Assembly (NCBI RefSeq): GCF_048544455.1 | Contig: NC_133536.1 | Coordinates: 199,767,325 to 199,831,324, forward strand | Direction: 5' to 3' | Length of the DNA stretch: 64,000 bases | Origin: Silene latifolia | Taxonomy: Eukaryota > Streptophyta > Magnoliopsida > Caryophyllales > Caryophyllaceae | In this document: positions 9,528-21,918 of the stretch, in pieces | Layout: each line of letters starts with the position of its first letter | Position numbering within the stretch: position 1 is the first letter of the stretch | Position numbers and translations under genes: made by a program | Notes under the pieces: generated by a model | Seen by the model: the letters and a program-made list of their open reading frames with translations, nothing else | Told to the model about the DNA's origin: nothing | Database searches by the model: none

Positions 9528-12500
9528 TCAATAATTTGGAATAAAAGTGGCGATGGAGCTCACATTCTTGATAATAGGGGTTCCGGCAACATAGTGCTTG
9601 AGCCTTTGCCCGTTCACCTTGAAGGGTTGATCCCCATCGGATATTTCAACGGCACCATGTGGAAAGACGCGGACCACGGTGAAGGGTCCCGACCACTTAG
9701 ACTTGAGCTTTCCCGCAAACAACTTGAACCTTGAGTTAAAGAGGAGAACCAACTCCCCCTCCTTAAACTCTCTCCGAATGATGGCCTTGTCATGAAATCT
9801 TTTGGTCCTCTCCTTATACAATCTAGAGCTCTCATAAGCCTCTAGCCTAAATTCTTCAAGCTCGTTGATGTCAAGTAGCCGCTTCTCTCCGGCGCTTTTC
9901 AAGTCAAAGTTAAGGAGGCGGATTGCCCAATGCGCCTTGTGCTCCAACTCAACCGGCAAATGGCAAGGCTTCCCGTACACCAACCGGAACGGTGAAGTTC
10001 CTATTGGTGTTTTGAAGGCGGTCCGGTAAGCCCACAATGCATCATTGAGCTTGGTAGACCAATCTTTCCTTGACCGGCTCACGGTCTTTTCAAGGATCAT
10101 CTTGATTTCGCGGTTAGAGATTTCGGCTTGGCCGTTAGCTTGTGGGTGATAGGCAAGACTCCGCCTATGTTGCACCCCATGTTTCTTAAGTAGAGCATCA
10201 AGAGTCCTTTCCCGGAAATGAGTTCCACGGTCACTAATCACAATTCGTGGAACCCCAAACCGTGGGAATATGATCGTCTCCATGAGTTTGGTCACCGATT
10301 TCGCGTCACAAGTCTTTGTTGGGATTGCTTCCACCCATTTGCTCACGTAGTCCACCGCTACAAGGATATACTCATTCCCATTTGATGACGGAAAAGGGCC
10401 TTGATAATCAATGCCCCATACATCGAATATCTCCACTTCAAGTATGTAGTTCATTGGCATTTCATGCCTCTTTGAAATGTTTCCACTTCTTTGACACTTG
10501 TCGCACTTTTTGACATAGGTGGCCACATCATGGAATAGGGAAGGCCAAAAGAATCCACATTGGAGCACCCTTGCGGCGGTTTTTCGCGAACTACCATGCC
10601 CTCCACTTGGCATGTCATGGCAATGAGAGATTATGGGTTGGACTTCTTCATTTGGAATACATCTTCTAATTATCCCGTCGGCACAAGCCTTGTAAAGGCA
10701 TGGTTCCTCCCAAAAATATTGCTTAAGATCGTGAAAGAACTTCTTCTTCTTATGGGAGTCATAACCATGTGGGATGATCCCGGATACCAAGTAATTGACA
10801 TAATCCGCGTACCAAGGGACATCCATCAAAGCAAGTGCGAACAAATGATCATCCGGCAAGGAGTCATCAATAGGCAATCCATCCTTACCCTTCACATGTA
10901 ATAGCCGAGAAAGATGATCGGCTACCACATTTTCTACACCTTTCTTGTCTCGAATTTCAATATCAAACTCTTGTAGCAAAAGAATCCACCGAATCAAGCG
11001 TGGTTTCGACTCCTTCTTGATTAGCAAGTGCCTCAACGCCGTGTGATCGGTGTGCACAATTACCTTAGAGCCCACCAAATAAGAACGAAACTTGTTCATG
11101 GCATATATGACCGCCAAAAGCTCTTTTTCGGTGGTGGTGTAGTGTGCTTGAGCTTCATCCAAGGTCTTGCTAGCATAATATATGGCATGGAGCTTACCAT
11201 TCTTCTTTTGTCCAAGCACCGCTCCCACCGCTACATCACTAACATCGCACATCAACTCGAAAGGTTCTCCCCAAGTGGGAGGTTGCATAATCGGAGCGGT
11301 GATGAGAGCTTCTTTCAACCTATTGAAAGCATCCAAACACTCATTAGTAAATTCAAATGGCACATCTTTTCCAAGCAACAATGTTAAAGGTCGGGCAATC
11401 AAAGAAAAATCCTTGATAAATCTCCGGTAAAAACCGGCATGCCCAAGAAAACTTCTAATTCCTTTCACATTAGTAGGAGGGGGTAAAGTTTTGATCACTT
11501 CAATCTTGGCTTGATCAACTTCCAAGCCTTTACTTGACACTACATGACCCAAAACGACCCCGGATGTCACCATGAAGTGACATTTCTCCCAATTCAAGAC
11601 TAGACCACTCTCTTGGCATCTTTTCAAGACCTTACCCAAATTAGCTAGACAACCATCAAATGAGGTGCCTACGACGGAGAAATCGTCCATAAACACCTCC
11701 ATGATATTCTCAACATATTCAGAAAATATCGCAAGCATGCATCTTTGAAACGTAGCCGGCGCATTGCAAAGCCCAAAGGGCATGCGCCTATAGGCGAAGG
11801 TGCCAAATGGGCACGTGAAGGTGGTCTTTTCTTGGTCATTAGGGTGAATCGGGATTTGGAAAAATCCCGAAAACCCATCAAGGTAGCAAAAATGAGAATG
11901 TTGGGCAAGTCTTTCCAACATTTGGTCAAGGAAAGGGAGGGGGAAATGGTCTTTCCTAGTTGCCTTATTAAGGCGCCTATAGTCTATACACATTCTCCAC
12001 CCGGTTGTGACTCTTGTTGGAATGAGTTCGTTCTTATCATTGGTGACTACCGTGACCCCGCCCTTCTTCGGCACAACATGCACCGGGCTCACCCACGCAC
12101 TATCGGAGATAGGGTATATTATGCTTGCATCATAGAGCTTCAACACCTCCTTCCTAACCACTTCTTTCATAGCGGGGTTAAGGCGGCGTTGAGGCTCAAT
12201 GGAAGATGCACTCTCATCCTCCAAATGAATGCGATGGGTGCAAAAAGAAGGGCTAATCCCCTTGATATCATCAATTGAGTACCCAATGACATCCTTGTAT
12301 TTTTTCACAACATCAAGTAGCTTTTGAAGTTCGGTGTCATTGAGTGCACTATTGACAATAATAGGGTAAGTGTCATTAGGGCCAAGGAAAGCATGTTTAA
12401 GAGTAGAAGGAAGAGGTTTCAACTCCACTTGAGGAGGCGTGGATCTCTCCTCCTTTTTACCATCTCCTCTCAAGCTTTCAAATTCTTTGTCCGGGTCTTC

Positions 12501-15188
12501 TTCAATTGTAGCTTCCATAGCTAAAGCATATTCCCGGTGTTCCTTGCAATCCTTTACCTTGCCCTCAAGGAACCCTTGCAAACCCTTGTCTTCATCAAAT
12601 TTCTTCATATCAACCCATTCTTCTACCACATCGATCATATAACAAGACTTTTCTTCCGAAGGCTCTTTCATAGCCTTGTTCAAAGAGAATTCAACCTTAT
12701 CTTCACCCACTTGTAAAGAAAGCTTCCCGTTCTTCACATCGATCATGGCACCCCCCGTAGCAAGGCAAGGGCGTCCCAATATGATGGGGATATTCGTGTC
12801 CTCGGGGATGTCCATTACATAGAAATCACATGGAAATGCAAGTTTTCCCACCTTGAGTGGGACATCCTCCACAAGACCAATGGGGTATCTTACCGACCTA
12901 TCCGCGAGTTGGAGAGAAACCCTTGTTGGTGAGAGCTCATAACCCTTCAATTTCTTGAAAATTTTTAGAGGCATAAGACTAATGCTTGCCCCCAAATCAC
13001 ACAAAGCCCTCTCAATGTGCACGGTCCCAATCTTACAAGGTATGGAAAAACTCCCCGGGTCTTCAAGCTTTTGAGGAGCCTCATTCATGAGAATCGCACT
13101 ACACTCCTTGGATAAGTTCACCGTGGTTGTCGGGCTTAAGGAGTTTTTGTTTGAGATGAGCTCCTTCAAGAACTTTCCATAGCTTGGAATCTCCTTTACG
13201 GCATCAATGAAAGGCATAGTAATGTTGATACCCTTCATCATATCCATGAACTTCCCATACTTTTGTTCGAGTTTGGCTCTTGCCAACCTTTGTGGAAAGG
13301 GAACCGGTGGTACGTAAGTTCTTACCACTTGTTGTTGAGGCTCTTCAACCACCCTTGTTGATTCATCAATCACTTTTGGAGTTTCCACAACAATTTCCAC
13401 GAGTTCCTCTTCTCCCTCCTTTTCTTCAATTACCTTAGGAGGTTCAACCACAACTTGAGGTTCAATGACATTACCCGGTCTACTACTCTTCCTTTTCTTG
13501 ACAAATTCCCGGTCTTCCAAATCTCTACCACTCCTCAAGTGGATAGCATTCATGGTTTTCGGATTTTCCTCGGTTTTACCCGGGAATTTCCCTTGGGAGG
13601 CTTGTAGTTGGCTCATTTGAGTAGCCAATTGGGAGATTTGGTTGTCCGTCATTCGTTGAGAAGCTTGCATTTGGGTCCTAAGTTGGTTGATGGATGAGGT
13701 TGTCTCTTCTTGTTTTTGAGTCGTATGGTTGATGAATTGTGTTTGATGATTCATCATTTGTTCCATCATGAGTTCCATGTTTGACTTTGGTTGGGTGGGT
13801 TGTTGGAATGGTTGGAAATTTTGTTGGAAAGGTTGGGTGGTTTGTTGGAATGGTTGGGTGGTTGGTGGGTTAAGTGATTGAAATTGTTGTCTAGGTTGGA
13901 AAGTTCTTCCTTGGAAACCCGGTGGACCTTGATTAAATGTTGTGTTTTGTTTTTGAGTTTGGAAGTTTGGTTGTTGTGATTTTTGTTGGAAGGTTGGGTT
14001 TTGGACATTTTGAGAGCCATAGGAGAAGTTTGGGTGGGCTCTCAATCCCGGGTGATATTGGTTGTTGTTAAATGCTTGCTTGGCCGGACTAGACTCCCAT
14101 ATCCCGTTCACTTGCTCCATACAACTTCCATCTCCAACCACCAAAGGACACTCATTGGGTGGGTGTCCTTGGTCTCCACAAAGCTCACAACTATAGACTT
14201 GGTTTCTCATAGAAGAATTGCTAGATGTTTTGCTTGAGCTCATCAAGGCAACTTGTTGTTTAAGCTCTTCTATCATCTCTTTTACTTCCACATTGTTGGC
14301 CGATTCGACCGTTGCCTTCCCTTTCCTCTTGTGCCTATCATTGTTCCAATGAAAGGTACGAGAAGCCATTTCTTCAATAAGCTCTTTCGCCGTCTTGTGA
14401 TCTATCTTATCCAATGCTCCCTTCCCCGAGCCGGAATCAAGGTTCATCTTCATCTCATTGTTTAACCCTTCATAGAAATTGTTGATGAGCTCATCATCCC
14501 CAATACCGTGGTGAGGACATAGCCTTTGGAGGCCCTTGTACCTCTCCCATGCTTCATAGAGGGTCTCATCTTCTTGTTGGGTGAACCCTTGGAGTTCACT
14601 CTTGATTCTTGCGGTTCGTTGGGGTGGGAAATACTTGTTGAGAAAAGCCTTAGAGACATCGTCCCAAGTCCGAAGGGAGTCGGGTTCGCAACTTTTAAGC
14701 CATTCCTTGGCACTTCCCCTCAAAGAGTAAGGGAAAAGCCTAAGGCGTACGGCATCCTCCGTCACTCCGTTGGCCTTGAACATGTCACAACTATCCAAGA
14801 ACTCGTTGAGATGTTCGTTGGGGTTTTCGGTGGCTCCCCCTCCGAATTGATTCCCTTGGACAAGTTGAAGCAAGGTGGCTTTCACATCGAAATTGTTGGC
14901 TTGAATGGGTGGTTTGACGATACTCGGATTCACCACCTTTTTAGGAGCCAAGTTGTCTCTCATAGGAACCGCGGCCATTGTCACTTCCGTTTCCGGTGTT
15001 GCAAAAGGATTTTCGAAAGCTTCAAAGACCCGTGGTTCTTCTCGAAGGTCCTCAATTACTGGATTTTCTTGAGGAATCGGTGTTTCTATAAGCCCTCTTC
15101 TACGGAGTGAATTTAGTCTTCTCGCGGTTGCTTCGATCTCGTGGTCAATCGGACGTATTGGTTGACCTCTTCGAGCTCTCCTAACCAT
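9528..15188 (-). CDS. Athila gag-pol polyprotein, intact, 1886 aa
   Basis: One uninterrupted frame, with its ATG at 15188-15186 ([10 protein letters not shown]) and TGA at 9528. In order it contains: a gag domain ([16 protein letters not shown]); a CX2CX4HX4C knuckle ([14 protein letters not shown]); a protease with the Athila-type [12 protein letters not shown] centre; a reverse transcriptase ([11 protein letters not shown], then FMDD at 11693-11682); RNase H ([32 protein letters not shown]); and an integrase with an HHCC finger (CDKCQRSG) and D,D,E residues in [18 protein letters not shown] and [15 protein letters not shown]. It ends without a chromodomain. The polyprotein would package, reverse-transcribe and integrate the element. 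No stop or frameshift is present, so this copy is potentially functional. Confidence 0.95.
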   Translation of the reverse strand: MVRRARRGQPIRPIDHEIEATARRLNSLRRRGLIETPIPQENPVIEDLREEPRVFEAFENPFATPETEVTMAAVPMRDNLAPKKVVNPSIVKPPIQANNFDVKATLLQLVQGNQFGGGATENPNEHLNEFLDSCDMFKANGVTEDAVRLRLFPYSLRGSAKEWLKSCEPDSLRTWDDVSKAFLNKYFPPQRTARIKSELQGFTQQEDETLYEAWERYKGLQRLCPHHGIGDDELINNFYEGLNNEMKMNLDSGSGKGALDKIDHKTAKELIEEMASRTFHWNNDRHKRKGKATVESANNVEVKEMIEELKQQVALMSSSKTSSNSSMRNQVYSCELCGDQGHPPNECPLVVGDGSCMEQVNGIWESSPAKQAFNNNQYHPGLRAHPNFSYGSQNVQNPTFQQKSQQPNFQTQKQNTTFNQGPPGFQGRTFQPRQQFQSLNPPTTQPFQQTTQPFQQNFQPFQQPTQPKSNMELMMEQMMNHQTQFINHTTQKQEETTSSINQLRTQMQASQRMTDNQISQLATQMSQLQASQGKFPGKTEENPKTMNAIHLRSGRDLEDREFVKKRKSSRPGNVIEPQVVVEPPKVIEEKEGEEELVEIVVETPKVIDESTRVVEEPQQQVVRTYVPPVPFPQRLARAKLEQKYGKFMDMMKGINITMPFIDAVKEIPSYGKFLKELISNKNSLSPTTTVNLSKECSAILMNEAPQKLEDPGSFSIPCKIGTVHIERALCDLGASISLMPLKIFKKLKGYELSPTRVSLQLADRSVRYPIGLVEDVPLKVGKLAFPCDFYVMDIPEDTNIPIILGRPCLATGGAMIDVKNGKLSLQVGEDKVEFSLNKAMKEPSEEKSCYMIDVVEEWVDMKKFDEDKGLQGFLEGKVKDCKEHREYALAMEATIEEDPDKEFESLRGDGKKEERSTPPQVELKPLPSTLKHAFLGPNDTYPIIVNSALNDTELQKLLDVVKKYKDVIGYSIDDIKGISPSFCTHRIHLEDESASSIEPQRRLNPAMKEVVRKEVLKLYDASIIYPISDSAWVSPVHVVPKKGGVTVVTNDKNELIPTRVTTGWRMCIDYRRLNKATRKDHFPLPFLDQMLERLAQHSHFCYLDGFSGFFQIPIHPNDQEKTTFTCPFGTFAYRRMPFGLCNAPATFQRCMLAIFSEYVENIMEVFMDDFSVVGTSFDGCLANLGKVLKRCQESGLVLNWEKCHFMVTSGVVLGHVVSSKGLEVDQAKIEVIKTLPPPTNVKGIRSFLGHAGFYRRFIKDFSLIARPLTLLLGKDVPFEFTNECLDAFNRLKEALITAPIMQPPTWGEPFELMCDVSDVAVGAVLGQKKNGKLHAIYYASKTLDEAQAHYTTTEKELLAVIYAMNKFRSYLVGSKVIVHTDHTALRHLLIKKESKPRLIRWILLLQEFDIEIRDKKGVENVVADHLSRLLHVKGKDGLPIDDSLPDDHLFALALMDVPWYADYVNYLVSGIIPHGYDSHKKKKFFHDLKQYFWEEPCLYKACADGIIRRCIPNEEVQPIISHCHDMPSGGHGSSRKTAARVLQCGFFWPSLFHDVATYVKKCDKCQRSGNISKRHEMPMNYILEVEIFDVWGIDYQGPFPSSNGNEYILVAVDYVSKWVEAIPTKTCDAKSVTKLMETIIFPRFGVPRIVISDRGTHFRERTLDALLKKHGVQHRRSLAYHPQANGQAEISNREIKMILEKTVSRSRKDWSTKLNDALWAYRTAFKTPIGTSPFRLVYGKPCHLPVELEHKAHWAIRLLNFDLKSAGEKRLLDINELEEFRLEAYESSRLYKERTKRFHDKAIIRREFKEGELVLLFNSRFKLFAGKLKSKWSGPFTVVRVFPHGAVEISDGDQPFKVNGQRLKHYVAGTPIIKNVSSIATFIPNY

Positions 15189-15275
15189 GCAAAAAGTCCT
15201 ACACACTTAAGAGAGGGGTTAGTAACAAAAGACTTAGTCTAAACAAGAACGAAAACAATTAATATCTAGCCGAAC

Positions 15276-15293
15276 TCCCCGGCAACGGCGCCA
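15276..15293 (-). other. Primer binding site, tRNA-Asp type
   Basis: The plus-strand sequence tccccggcaacggcgcca (minus strand TGGCGCCGTTGCCGGGGA) fits the 3' end of tRNA-Asp over 18 bases. It is separated from the LTR by six bases. This primer site is typical of the Athila/Tat branch. Confidence 0.9.
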
Positions 15294-15299
15294 AAAACT

Positions 15300-17381
15300 T
15301 GATGGTATCAAGCTATACCTCGCAAGTGCACGATTTTATCGTTGTACACTATTAAGGGTCGATCCCACAAGGAGTTGAAAAGATTACTAATTGTTCTAAT
15401 CCGATCGTTTAGCTAAGTCGAACATAAAAGATGAGGTTGTTATACTAATGCTACCTAAAACAAAATGAAATGCAAACTTAACAAAAGCAAGGAAAATAAG
15501 CTAGAACGAAGGAAAAGTTGTAATTCAAATGATTAAACGGCCTAAGACTCGGTTCTTCCCAAACAATTCGCAATTCCACATAGTTAAATCTCTAGGATAA
15601 TCACATGGGTAGTTAGATGAGGAGGTGACGGCTCTAATTCGCCTAAGACCCCCCTCTCGGGTTCGAAATAGGACACTAGCACTACCCACCAACCCCCCTC
15701 TCGGGTTCGAAGATCGGAATCCCTCACTCAATACCCGACCACCCCAAAAACATGCATTTTCCCAAGGTAGTCCGATATTTGCTAAGGTCATTAAGCCCCA
15801 TCAATTCCCGGGTCATCCCACTCCCTCTCTCGAGGGTCGATTTCAAACGCTAATTTAGAGGTGTCCTACCCCGGTTCTCCCTTTCGGTCTCAACCGAGGT
15901 CAACAATAGGGTCAAATCTCGGGTATCCAAATCACAACCTAACCAACTCTCGTTGGTGGTCAAGGGTCGTAAGTCGACACTACCCAAAAGACAACCCATA
16001 AACCAAGTCATTCCTCTAAACTACCCTCATCACCTTCCCCAAATAATTAGCCTTTATGAAATTCAATTAATGAAATTACTCATGTTGGGTCAAACCGAGC
16101 CCTAGTGGAAGACTACTCACTAATCATGGTCCCAATTGCAAAATAAACAATAAAGATGAAAACTTTGGTCACAAACATGGTGAGAAGGTGAATCTTACTA
16201 CTAAACATGCAACAATTCAACAAAAGTTGTAAAGAAAGATGATTTAATCTAATAGCAAGGGTGATTAAACCTAAAGATGCAATCTTTAACCAAATCAACT
16301 CAAAGATTAAGTCTTTGAGGACAACTATCCAAGTATGAACAAATGAAAGAGAAACAAAGGAGAGATGATCAATAAAAAGATGAACAATGATGGAAATAAC
16401 AACAACAAACAAACAATAACAACAATTTAACATAAACAATCAAACAAGCATGAAGGAAGAACAAAGTGTAAACAATTGAAAATAGGGAGAGAATTAATAC
16501 CAACACAAATGCAAAAGAGGAATTTGGAATAGAAATAATAAAGAAATAAATCCTTCAATCTTCTTACAAACCCAAATTCAAACCCCAATTAATTGAAGAA
16601 CTAGCTTAATTAGGGAATGATTAGTGAAATAATTAACAAAGTTTGAAACTTGGAAAGGGAAATAATTCAGATCTAGGGTTGTGTGTACAAAAGGGTTTAA
16701 GAGGGGGTATTTATAGGTTCCACTAGGATTAGGACAGAAATTGAAATGGGCTTTGAAACACGTAAGTGCACTCCCGGCCGGTCAACCGGCTGCCGGTCAT
16801 TTGACCGGCTGGGAGATCTCTGGAAGTTTTGAACAAGTTTGGAGGTCATCAGGTGTGCACGGCCGGTCGACCGGCCGCCGGTCCCTGACCGGCTGGGACA
16901 GCTTCTTGACTTGGCACTTGACTTTTGGCCTTGGAGGAACTCCCAGCCGGCTAGCCGGCTGCAGGTCATTTGACCGGCTGGGAGATTCCTGTAACTTTCT
17001 TCCAATTTCTTTGTTTCTTCAGCCAATGCGTCCTCCCAGCCGGCTAGCCGGCCGCCGCGCCACCGGCTGGGAACACTCCTTCCTTGTTTCCTTCTTCATT
17101 TCTTGTACACAGGTGCTCCCAGCCGGCTAGCCGGCTGCCGGCCTACCGGCTGAGAGTACTTCTCAGCATCATTTCCTTCATCTTTTATGCGTGGCTTAGC
17201 ATTCCCGTCTTTTTAGCCTCACTTTGCCCGTTCCCGCCTCAGTTTCTGCAAGGGGCCCACAATGTCATAGTAAAGGGAATCGGGACAAGAACAAGAGGAA
17301 AAGGGGGTGCTAAACTGCCTCAAATGGGGTCGAACAAGCATGAAAATAGAGGGAAAAAGAGTGCAAAATGGTCCTATATCA
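15300..17381 (-). repeat. Athila 5' LTR
   Basis: The 2082-bp partner of 1743-3824, and the LTR from which the element would be transcribed on the minus strand. It is followed outside by the duplicated GAAAC. The same small frames as in the other LTR recur here and are not considered genes. Confidence 0.95.
16773..17154. repeat. Array of five spaced GC-rich hairpins in 5' LTR
   Basis: The counterpart of 3216-3597 at a constant offset of 13557 bp. It has the same five units, spacing and spacers, with one G/C difference in the fourth unit. Confidence 0.85.
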
Positions 17382-17386
17382 GAAAC

Positions 17387-17961
17387 CCTACCTGGAATGC
17401 AATACAGTCAGACGATCTCAACAGCTGATATCAAAAGGCCTCTTCTACGAATCCTCCTCCTAACATGTGATCATACAATTACTACCAATCAAGAAAGGCA
17501 ACAAAACCCCCAATCCCCAAATTAGGGTTTAACCAAAATACTATAAAAACAGTACGTAGATCTTACCCTCGACGCAAGGATCACAAAGATGTAAAGAAAG
17601 GTGAAATCCGACCTTCCAAGCTCCGGGATTTGCCAATAATGCGATTGATGCGAAGAACGTAGATTGTTTTCTCTTTTGAAGGTGATTAGGTTTGTAAAAG
17701 TATATTATGAAAGTGACGGAAGTGATTATATATTAAATCGCATTATTAACAAAACCCGACAAATCATCCCCCCGTAAACCGGCTACTCGATCGAGTAACC
17801 GACGTACTCGATCGAGTGCCCCCTACTCGAGCGAGTACCAAGGCTACTCGATTGAGTACCCACTAGGTCAGAAACTATTTTAAATCGTAAAACACCCTTA
17901 CTCGACAGAGTAAGGCCCACTCGATAGAGTACCCTGAGACTCATAAAACCGTAGTATTACA
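17387..17961 (-). repeat. Chromovirus 5' LTR, upstream (U3) part
   Basis: The U3 side of the minus-strand chromovirus LTR; on the minus strand it starts TGTAATACTACGG at 17961. It carries ACTCGATCGAGT palindromes at about 17784-17930, several with single-base changes such as ACTCGAGCGAGT and ACTCGATTGAGT. The neighbouring sequence continues across the Athila insertion into 1742. Confidence 0.9.
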
Positions 17962-18091
17962 GAGGTGGAGTATTGTTGTGGGTTGAAGTGATTAAAATAA
18001 GTATAAAAGTTTACCAAATACGGACAATGGGACATTATTGTGAATACACGAAAATAAAAACTGGGACAGTTATGTAGAATAGGAGGGAGTA
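17962..18091. repeat. Fragment of a Stowaway-like MITE
   Basis: A short AT-rich stretch ending GGAGGGAGTA, the ctccctcc-type terminal motif of plant Stowaway-like elements, beside TTAATTAG. Its left end was apparently removed or covered when the chromovirus inserted at 17961. There is no coding capacity. Confidence 0.4.
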
Positions 18092-18189
18092 TTAATTAGA
18101 ATAATAACATAATATTGCAAAAAAAAATGGTTTATTATGTTCAAAATATAATACTCGTAATACGGAGTCCTAGATTTATAAGCCTAATA

Positions 18190-18410
18190 TAAATATTGGG
18201 CCAAATGTTAAATTTAATAACGGGCCTGGGTCGCACCCAAACGGAGGAGAATGAGTCCACAATACAAACTCATGAGGGTTTCACTCTAAAACCAATTGGC
18301 AATAGAGGGAGTAGCCTATTTGCCTTATATAGTGGAATACTCTTCTCTAATTCTCCGATGTAGGATCCTTACATGTAGAACTCATATGGCCGGAGTTTTT
18401 ATTCTCAACA
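18190..18410 (-). repeat. Possible solo LTR or TRIM-like repeat
   Basis: Read on the minus strand, this stretch has a TATA-like ctatataaggc (near 18329-18339) followed by a transcript-like segment (ccaattggttttagagtgaa, then ctcctccgtttgggtgcgac). The arrangement resembles widely dispersed small plant LTR repeats. No terminal duplication was found and the limits are approximate. Confidence 0.3.
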
Positions 18411-18431
18411 CCAAACCTCAGTCCTCAGGGC

Positions 18432-18584
18432 TAGGAGGTGAGCAAAACAGGATATCCGATACGGTTCCCAAAGTGGAAATCTGCATAATTAAATTTGGCT
18501 ATCCGGAAATCCTGTTTAATTAAACTCGTATAGCGTATCGGATACGTATAATAAAATCATATCGTATAATTTTGCTCAGCCCTA
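18432..18584. mobile_element. hAT-type MITE with 8-bp target duplication
   Basis: This 153-bp element has inverted ends, TAGGAGGTGAGCAAAA at the left and TTTTGCTCAGCCCTA at the right, flanked on both sides by CTCAGGGC (18424-18431 and 18585-18592). The 8-bp duplication and the GAGCAAAA terminal motif are typical of non-autonomous hAT elements. There is no open frame. Confidence 0.85.
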
Positions 18585-19681
18585 CTCAGGGCACTAAAGT
18601 GGAAATAATCCTAACAATTATGTTTATAATAATTACTAGTGCAAATCCCGCGTAAAAACATGGTTTTTTTTATCGTTTTTTATATAGAACTAGTTTTGTG
18701 ACCCGTGAGAATCACGGGTTTGATTGTTTTTGTTCTTTTATTTTTGTGGTATCGTTCATAAATGCGTTAATCGGCTTGTTTGTCTTCTTGCTTATTATCT
18801 GGGATATATGTTGGTAGGATACCTAAGCAAGGCAACAAAGAGGGTCCTGCCACAATTCCCGAGGGTAAGATATATTATAGCTAGGCTTTGAGAATAAGGA
18901 GCATTTGGTAAAAAGCACGTCCCAAAATAGAAATTAAAGAAAAATGGTGATAATATAAAAATGGACAAAAAAGGGAAGTGGGGTGATAATTAAAAATATT
19001 CGTAACAACTGATTTATGAGAAGAAAAATATATACCAATCATTACGAAAAAAAAATAAAGATTTCTCGAAAAAGTATTAAAAGTGCTAGAAGAAAATATT
19101 TGATGGAAAACCAAAAATGATTTAAACGCTTTAAAGCATTCAAAGTTGGAACAATGGATTGGAGAATGATCATCGGATTCCAACCTAAAATCATGCAAAA
19201 TATTTACCTAGATCCGCATTAAAAGATCCAATTTATATCCTTGCAGCATATATACTTCAACACTTCCATTAAGACATTTGATTTATAATCTGTTTGTCGA
19301 CTAAGATATTTGATTTATAACCTGCTAAACAAAATGGAAGTTGAAGAGTACACGGAAAATTAATAAAGTGCATGAAAGGATGTAAGACAATTTAGTACAA
19401 TTTACAAAATTTATAAAATATTATTAAAAGACTAGCCTAAAAATGTCACATACACAATGTCACATGGGATGAAAAAAAGCCACGTACACAATAACAATGT
19501 GACTTGGCAAACAAATATGACATGAATTATCAATTTATTATTATATTTTATTAATTTAATTCACTTATTTCCTTTAAAAATCCATTCATATTCCATTAGC
19601 TTTAAACTTAATTAACTCAAAAAAAAACTATAATAAAAAAATACGCATTAACTATAAGTTAATAATTTCAAGATATTTATA

Positions 19682-21918
19682 TCTATATAATCTATATAAT
19701 AACATAAAAAGCTTAGATTGAGTAGTTAGTAGAATGACACTGTCGCGCAACATTTACATGTTAGATCAATTTTTTATTTTTTATTTAAAAAAAAAGTAAA
19801 AATAGAAAATTAAAAGGCAAAGTAGTAATCAATAGATTAATTATTCATCTTATTTAAACACTTTCATTTACCATGCATTATTCCACTTAATAATCATTAT
19901 TTAGTGCTAATCTTTTTATATTCTACCGTTATGAAAAAATTTCACCTATAAAAGAAAATAAATTGATAATATTCTAGCATATTAGTAACATAGAAAGCCT
20001 AGATTGAGTAGTTACTATAATAACACGTGACGAGCTACAGTTACATGGTTGATCAATTTTTTATTTTTTATTTAAAAAAAATAAAAATAGAAAATGATAA
20101 GGCAAAGTAGTAATCAATAGACTAATTACTCATCTTATTTAAATACTCTCATTTATCATGCATTATTCCACTTAATAATCATAATTTAGTGCTAATCTTT
20201 TTATACTCTACCGTTATGAAAACATTTCACCTATAAAAGAAAATAAATTGATAAAATTCTAGCACATTCCTAGCAAAAACAAATTAATGAAAAAGTTTGT
20301 TTATTTTCACCTAATTATTTTATTTGATTTATTTTTCAACAATTCTCATATCTTTACTTTGTGGTGTGTAGGAATCAAATGGACAAGAAATGAAGAGATA
20401 AGAGAGAAGTAGAAGAAAAGTGGAGAATTCGACAAGCATTTGTATTATATAGTTTGTTTTAGGCATTGTCGAATGTATATAAAGACACTTGATATCGTCG
20501 ACGATTGAATATAATCATCAGCGAATGGTGGTCAAACTTTGGTGAAGGAAATCATCAGCGAATTACTGACGGAAAAAGGCTGTTATTGACGGATTTTGCC
20601 CGTCAGTAACCTGTTAATATAACTTGACTAAATTGTAACTTTCGTTTTTTTAATCTCTTTTCAATAGTGATAGATTGTTTTGCGGATGTTTTTAATATAT
20701 TCATCATTGTTAATGTGTAATAAATTTATTAAGATTGATGTTAACAACAAATTATAAATATGACTAGGGCAAGTTGGTGTAAATATAGTATTCTCTATAT
20801 ATTTAATTAAGTTGGTTAGATGGGTAAATCTATATTTTTCTTATGATTTGAATACTAATGAGATGAGATAGGATACATTTGATGTTGTTATCTTATTGTT
20901 GCTTTGATGATAAGATGGCAAAAGTACATTGTATATATCGATTTCCGATAATCTGTTTATATTAATTCTCTTAGTATAATTACTTGCATTTTATCTCAAA
21001 ACAACATAATACTAATGAGTAGAATATCTTTTTTACTTTTAATTTTCAATGTGAGAATGGATGTTTTATCTATTTACCCACCTTATTTAAATTATTTTTA
21101 TTTGATTAAACGTTACAATAGTTAAGAGAAAATGAGTGAAGAATATTTTAAGTCTTAAATATCATCATTATTTCCAAACTAAAAAAAAGAGGTATATAAA
21201 CTATGTTTAATACTACTTATTATTTTTTAATTAATACGGAGTATCATCATTTTAATAAAGTTGACTAACAAAAATATCAAATTTGACGTTGAACAAAAAT
21301 GATATCATTTGGTTACAAAAGTAATGAGAATGAGAATAACAAAATAATAGGTTATAATAAAAAAAATACTAAAGAATGACGTAAAATCGTAAATAACTGA
21401 ACATCAAGCTACTACAAAAAGTAGTAAAAAAAATTTACGCCAACAAATTAATGAAAAGTTAGAACTTAACTCTTACACTTTAACAATAGGTTATCTCATA
21501 TTGAATAAACCACACCCCATCCTTTCAATTTTCCTATCATAATATTGCAATAGTTAGAACCCTACACAAATGCTTTGTGTGTCTTTTCATCTTTTCTAAC
21601 TTATAATTCTTTCATTAATTTGCCATAAATTCAAATTCATCATCCTCTTTAAAAGCCCAATCTTTTACTTTTAAAAAATATGAGTATATTAGTATGAGAT
21701 ATCGTTGAGGGTCATATGTGTCAACTTTATTTTTGTTATCGATTCATAGAAACGACTCATTTTCTAGCTCAGTAAAACATACCTAAAATATGAACGGCTA
21801 AAATAATTATAGAGATAGACCACAAATGAAAAATGGAAAAATCATCAAATAACTAAAGGGGAAAATGCATGAACGATCCTTAAACCGAACCCGTGAATTT
21901 CACGGGCCACAAAACTAG
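19682..21918 (+). mobile_element. Helitron-like non-autonomous element (candidate), plus strand
   Basis: The 3' end has the hairpin cccgtgaatttcacggg (21890-21906) followed by eight bases and CTAG (21915-21918), then T. A plausible 5' end, TCTATATAATC preceded by A, is at 19682. The interior is very AT-rich and non-coding. Its terminal hairpin is nearly identical to that of the opposed element ending at 18690, so both may belong to one family. Confidence 0.45.
19701..20270 (+). repeat. Tandem duplication of about 285 bp
   Basis: Two adjacent copies (19701-19986 and 19987-about 20270) both begin AACATA(A/G)AAAGC followed by AGATTGAGTAGTTA, and both end near TTCTAGCA. They differ by scattered substitutions and small indels, so the duplication is not recent. 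It lies at the 5' side of the plus-strand Helitron candidate. Confidence 0.8.

Larger units (their letters stand above)
1743..17381 (-). mobile_element. Complete Athila-type Ty3/gypsy retrotransposon
   Basis: A full-length 15.6-kb element on the minus strand: 5' LTR (15300-17381), tRNA-Asp primer site, gag-pol (15188-9528), third ORF (8545-6803), 3-kb 3' non-coding region, polypurine tract and 3' LTR (1743-3824). Both flanks carry GAAAC (1738-1742 and 17382-17386). The LTRs are both 2082 bp, begin TGATATAGG and end ACCATCA, and I saw only about six differences between them. Together with the uninterrupted gag-pol frame this indicates a very recent insertion. The tRNA-Asp primer site, the extra ORF after integrase and the long 3' region fit the Athila group. 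Confidence 0.95.
1..17961 (-). mobile_element. Ty3/gypsy chromovirus, left copy, truncated by window edge
   Basis: Read on the minus strand, this is the 5' part of the same family as the element at 45545-62709: LTR (17961 down to 17387, then 1742 down to 921), a tRNA primer site, an 860-bp leader rich in ACTCGATCGAGT palindromes, and the first gag codons at the left edge. The LTR opens TGTAATACTACGG and ends GGGGTGTTACA. An Athila element (1743-17381) sits inside the LTR and duplicated GAAAC; removing it restores the LTR, giving about 1397 bp against 1390 and 1409 bp in the right-hand copy. Most of gag-pol and the 3' LTR lie outside the window, so this copy's own target duplication cannot be checked. 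Confidence 0.9.

Noticed and set aside
10316..15110. Plus-strand frames opposite Athila gag-pol, including a 194-codon one
   Set aside because: Shadows of a codon-biased long frame on the other strand; no homology to known proteins is visible.
20555..20620. CACTA-type transposon end (ttactgacgg motifs)
   Set aside because: Only a short inverted motif is present; no CACTA terminus, partner end or 3-bp duplication could be found.
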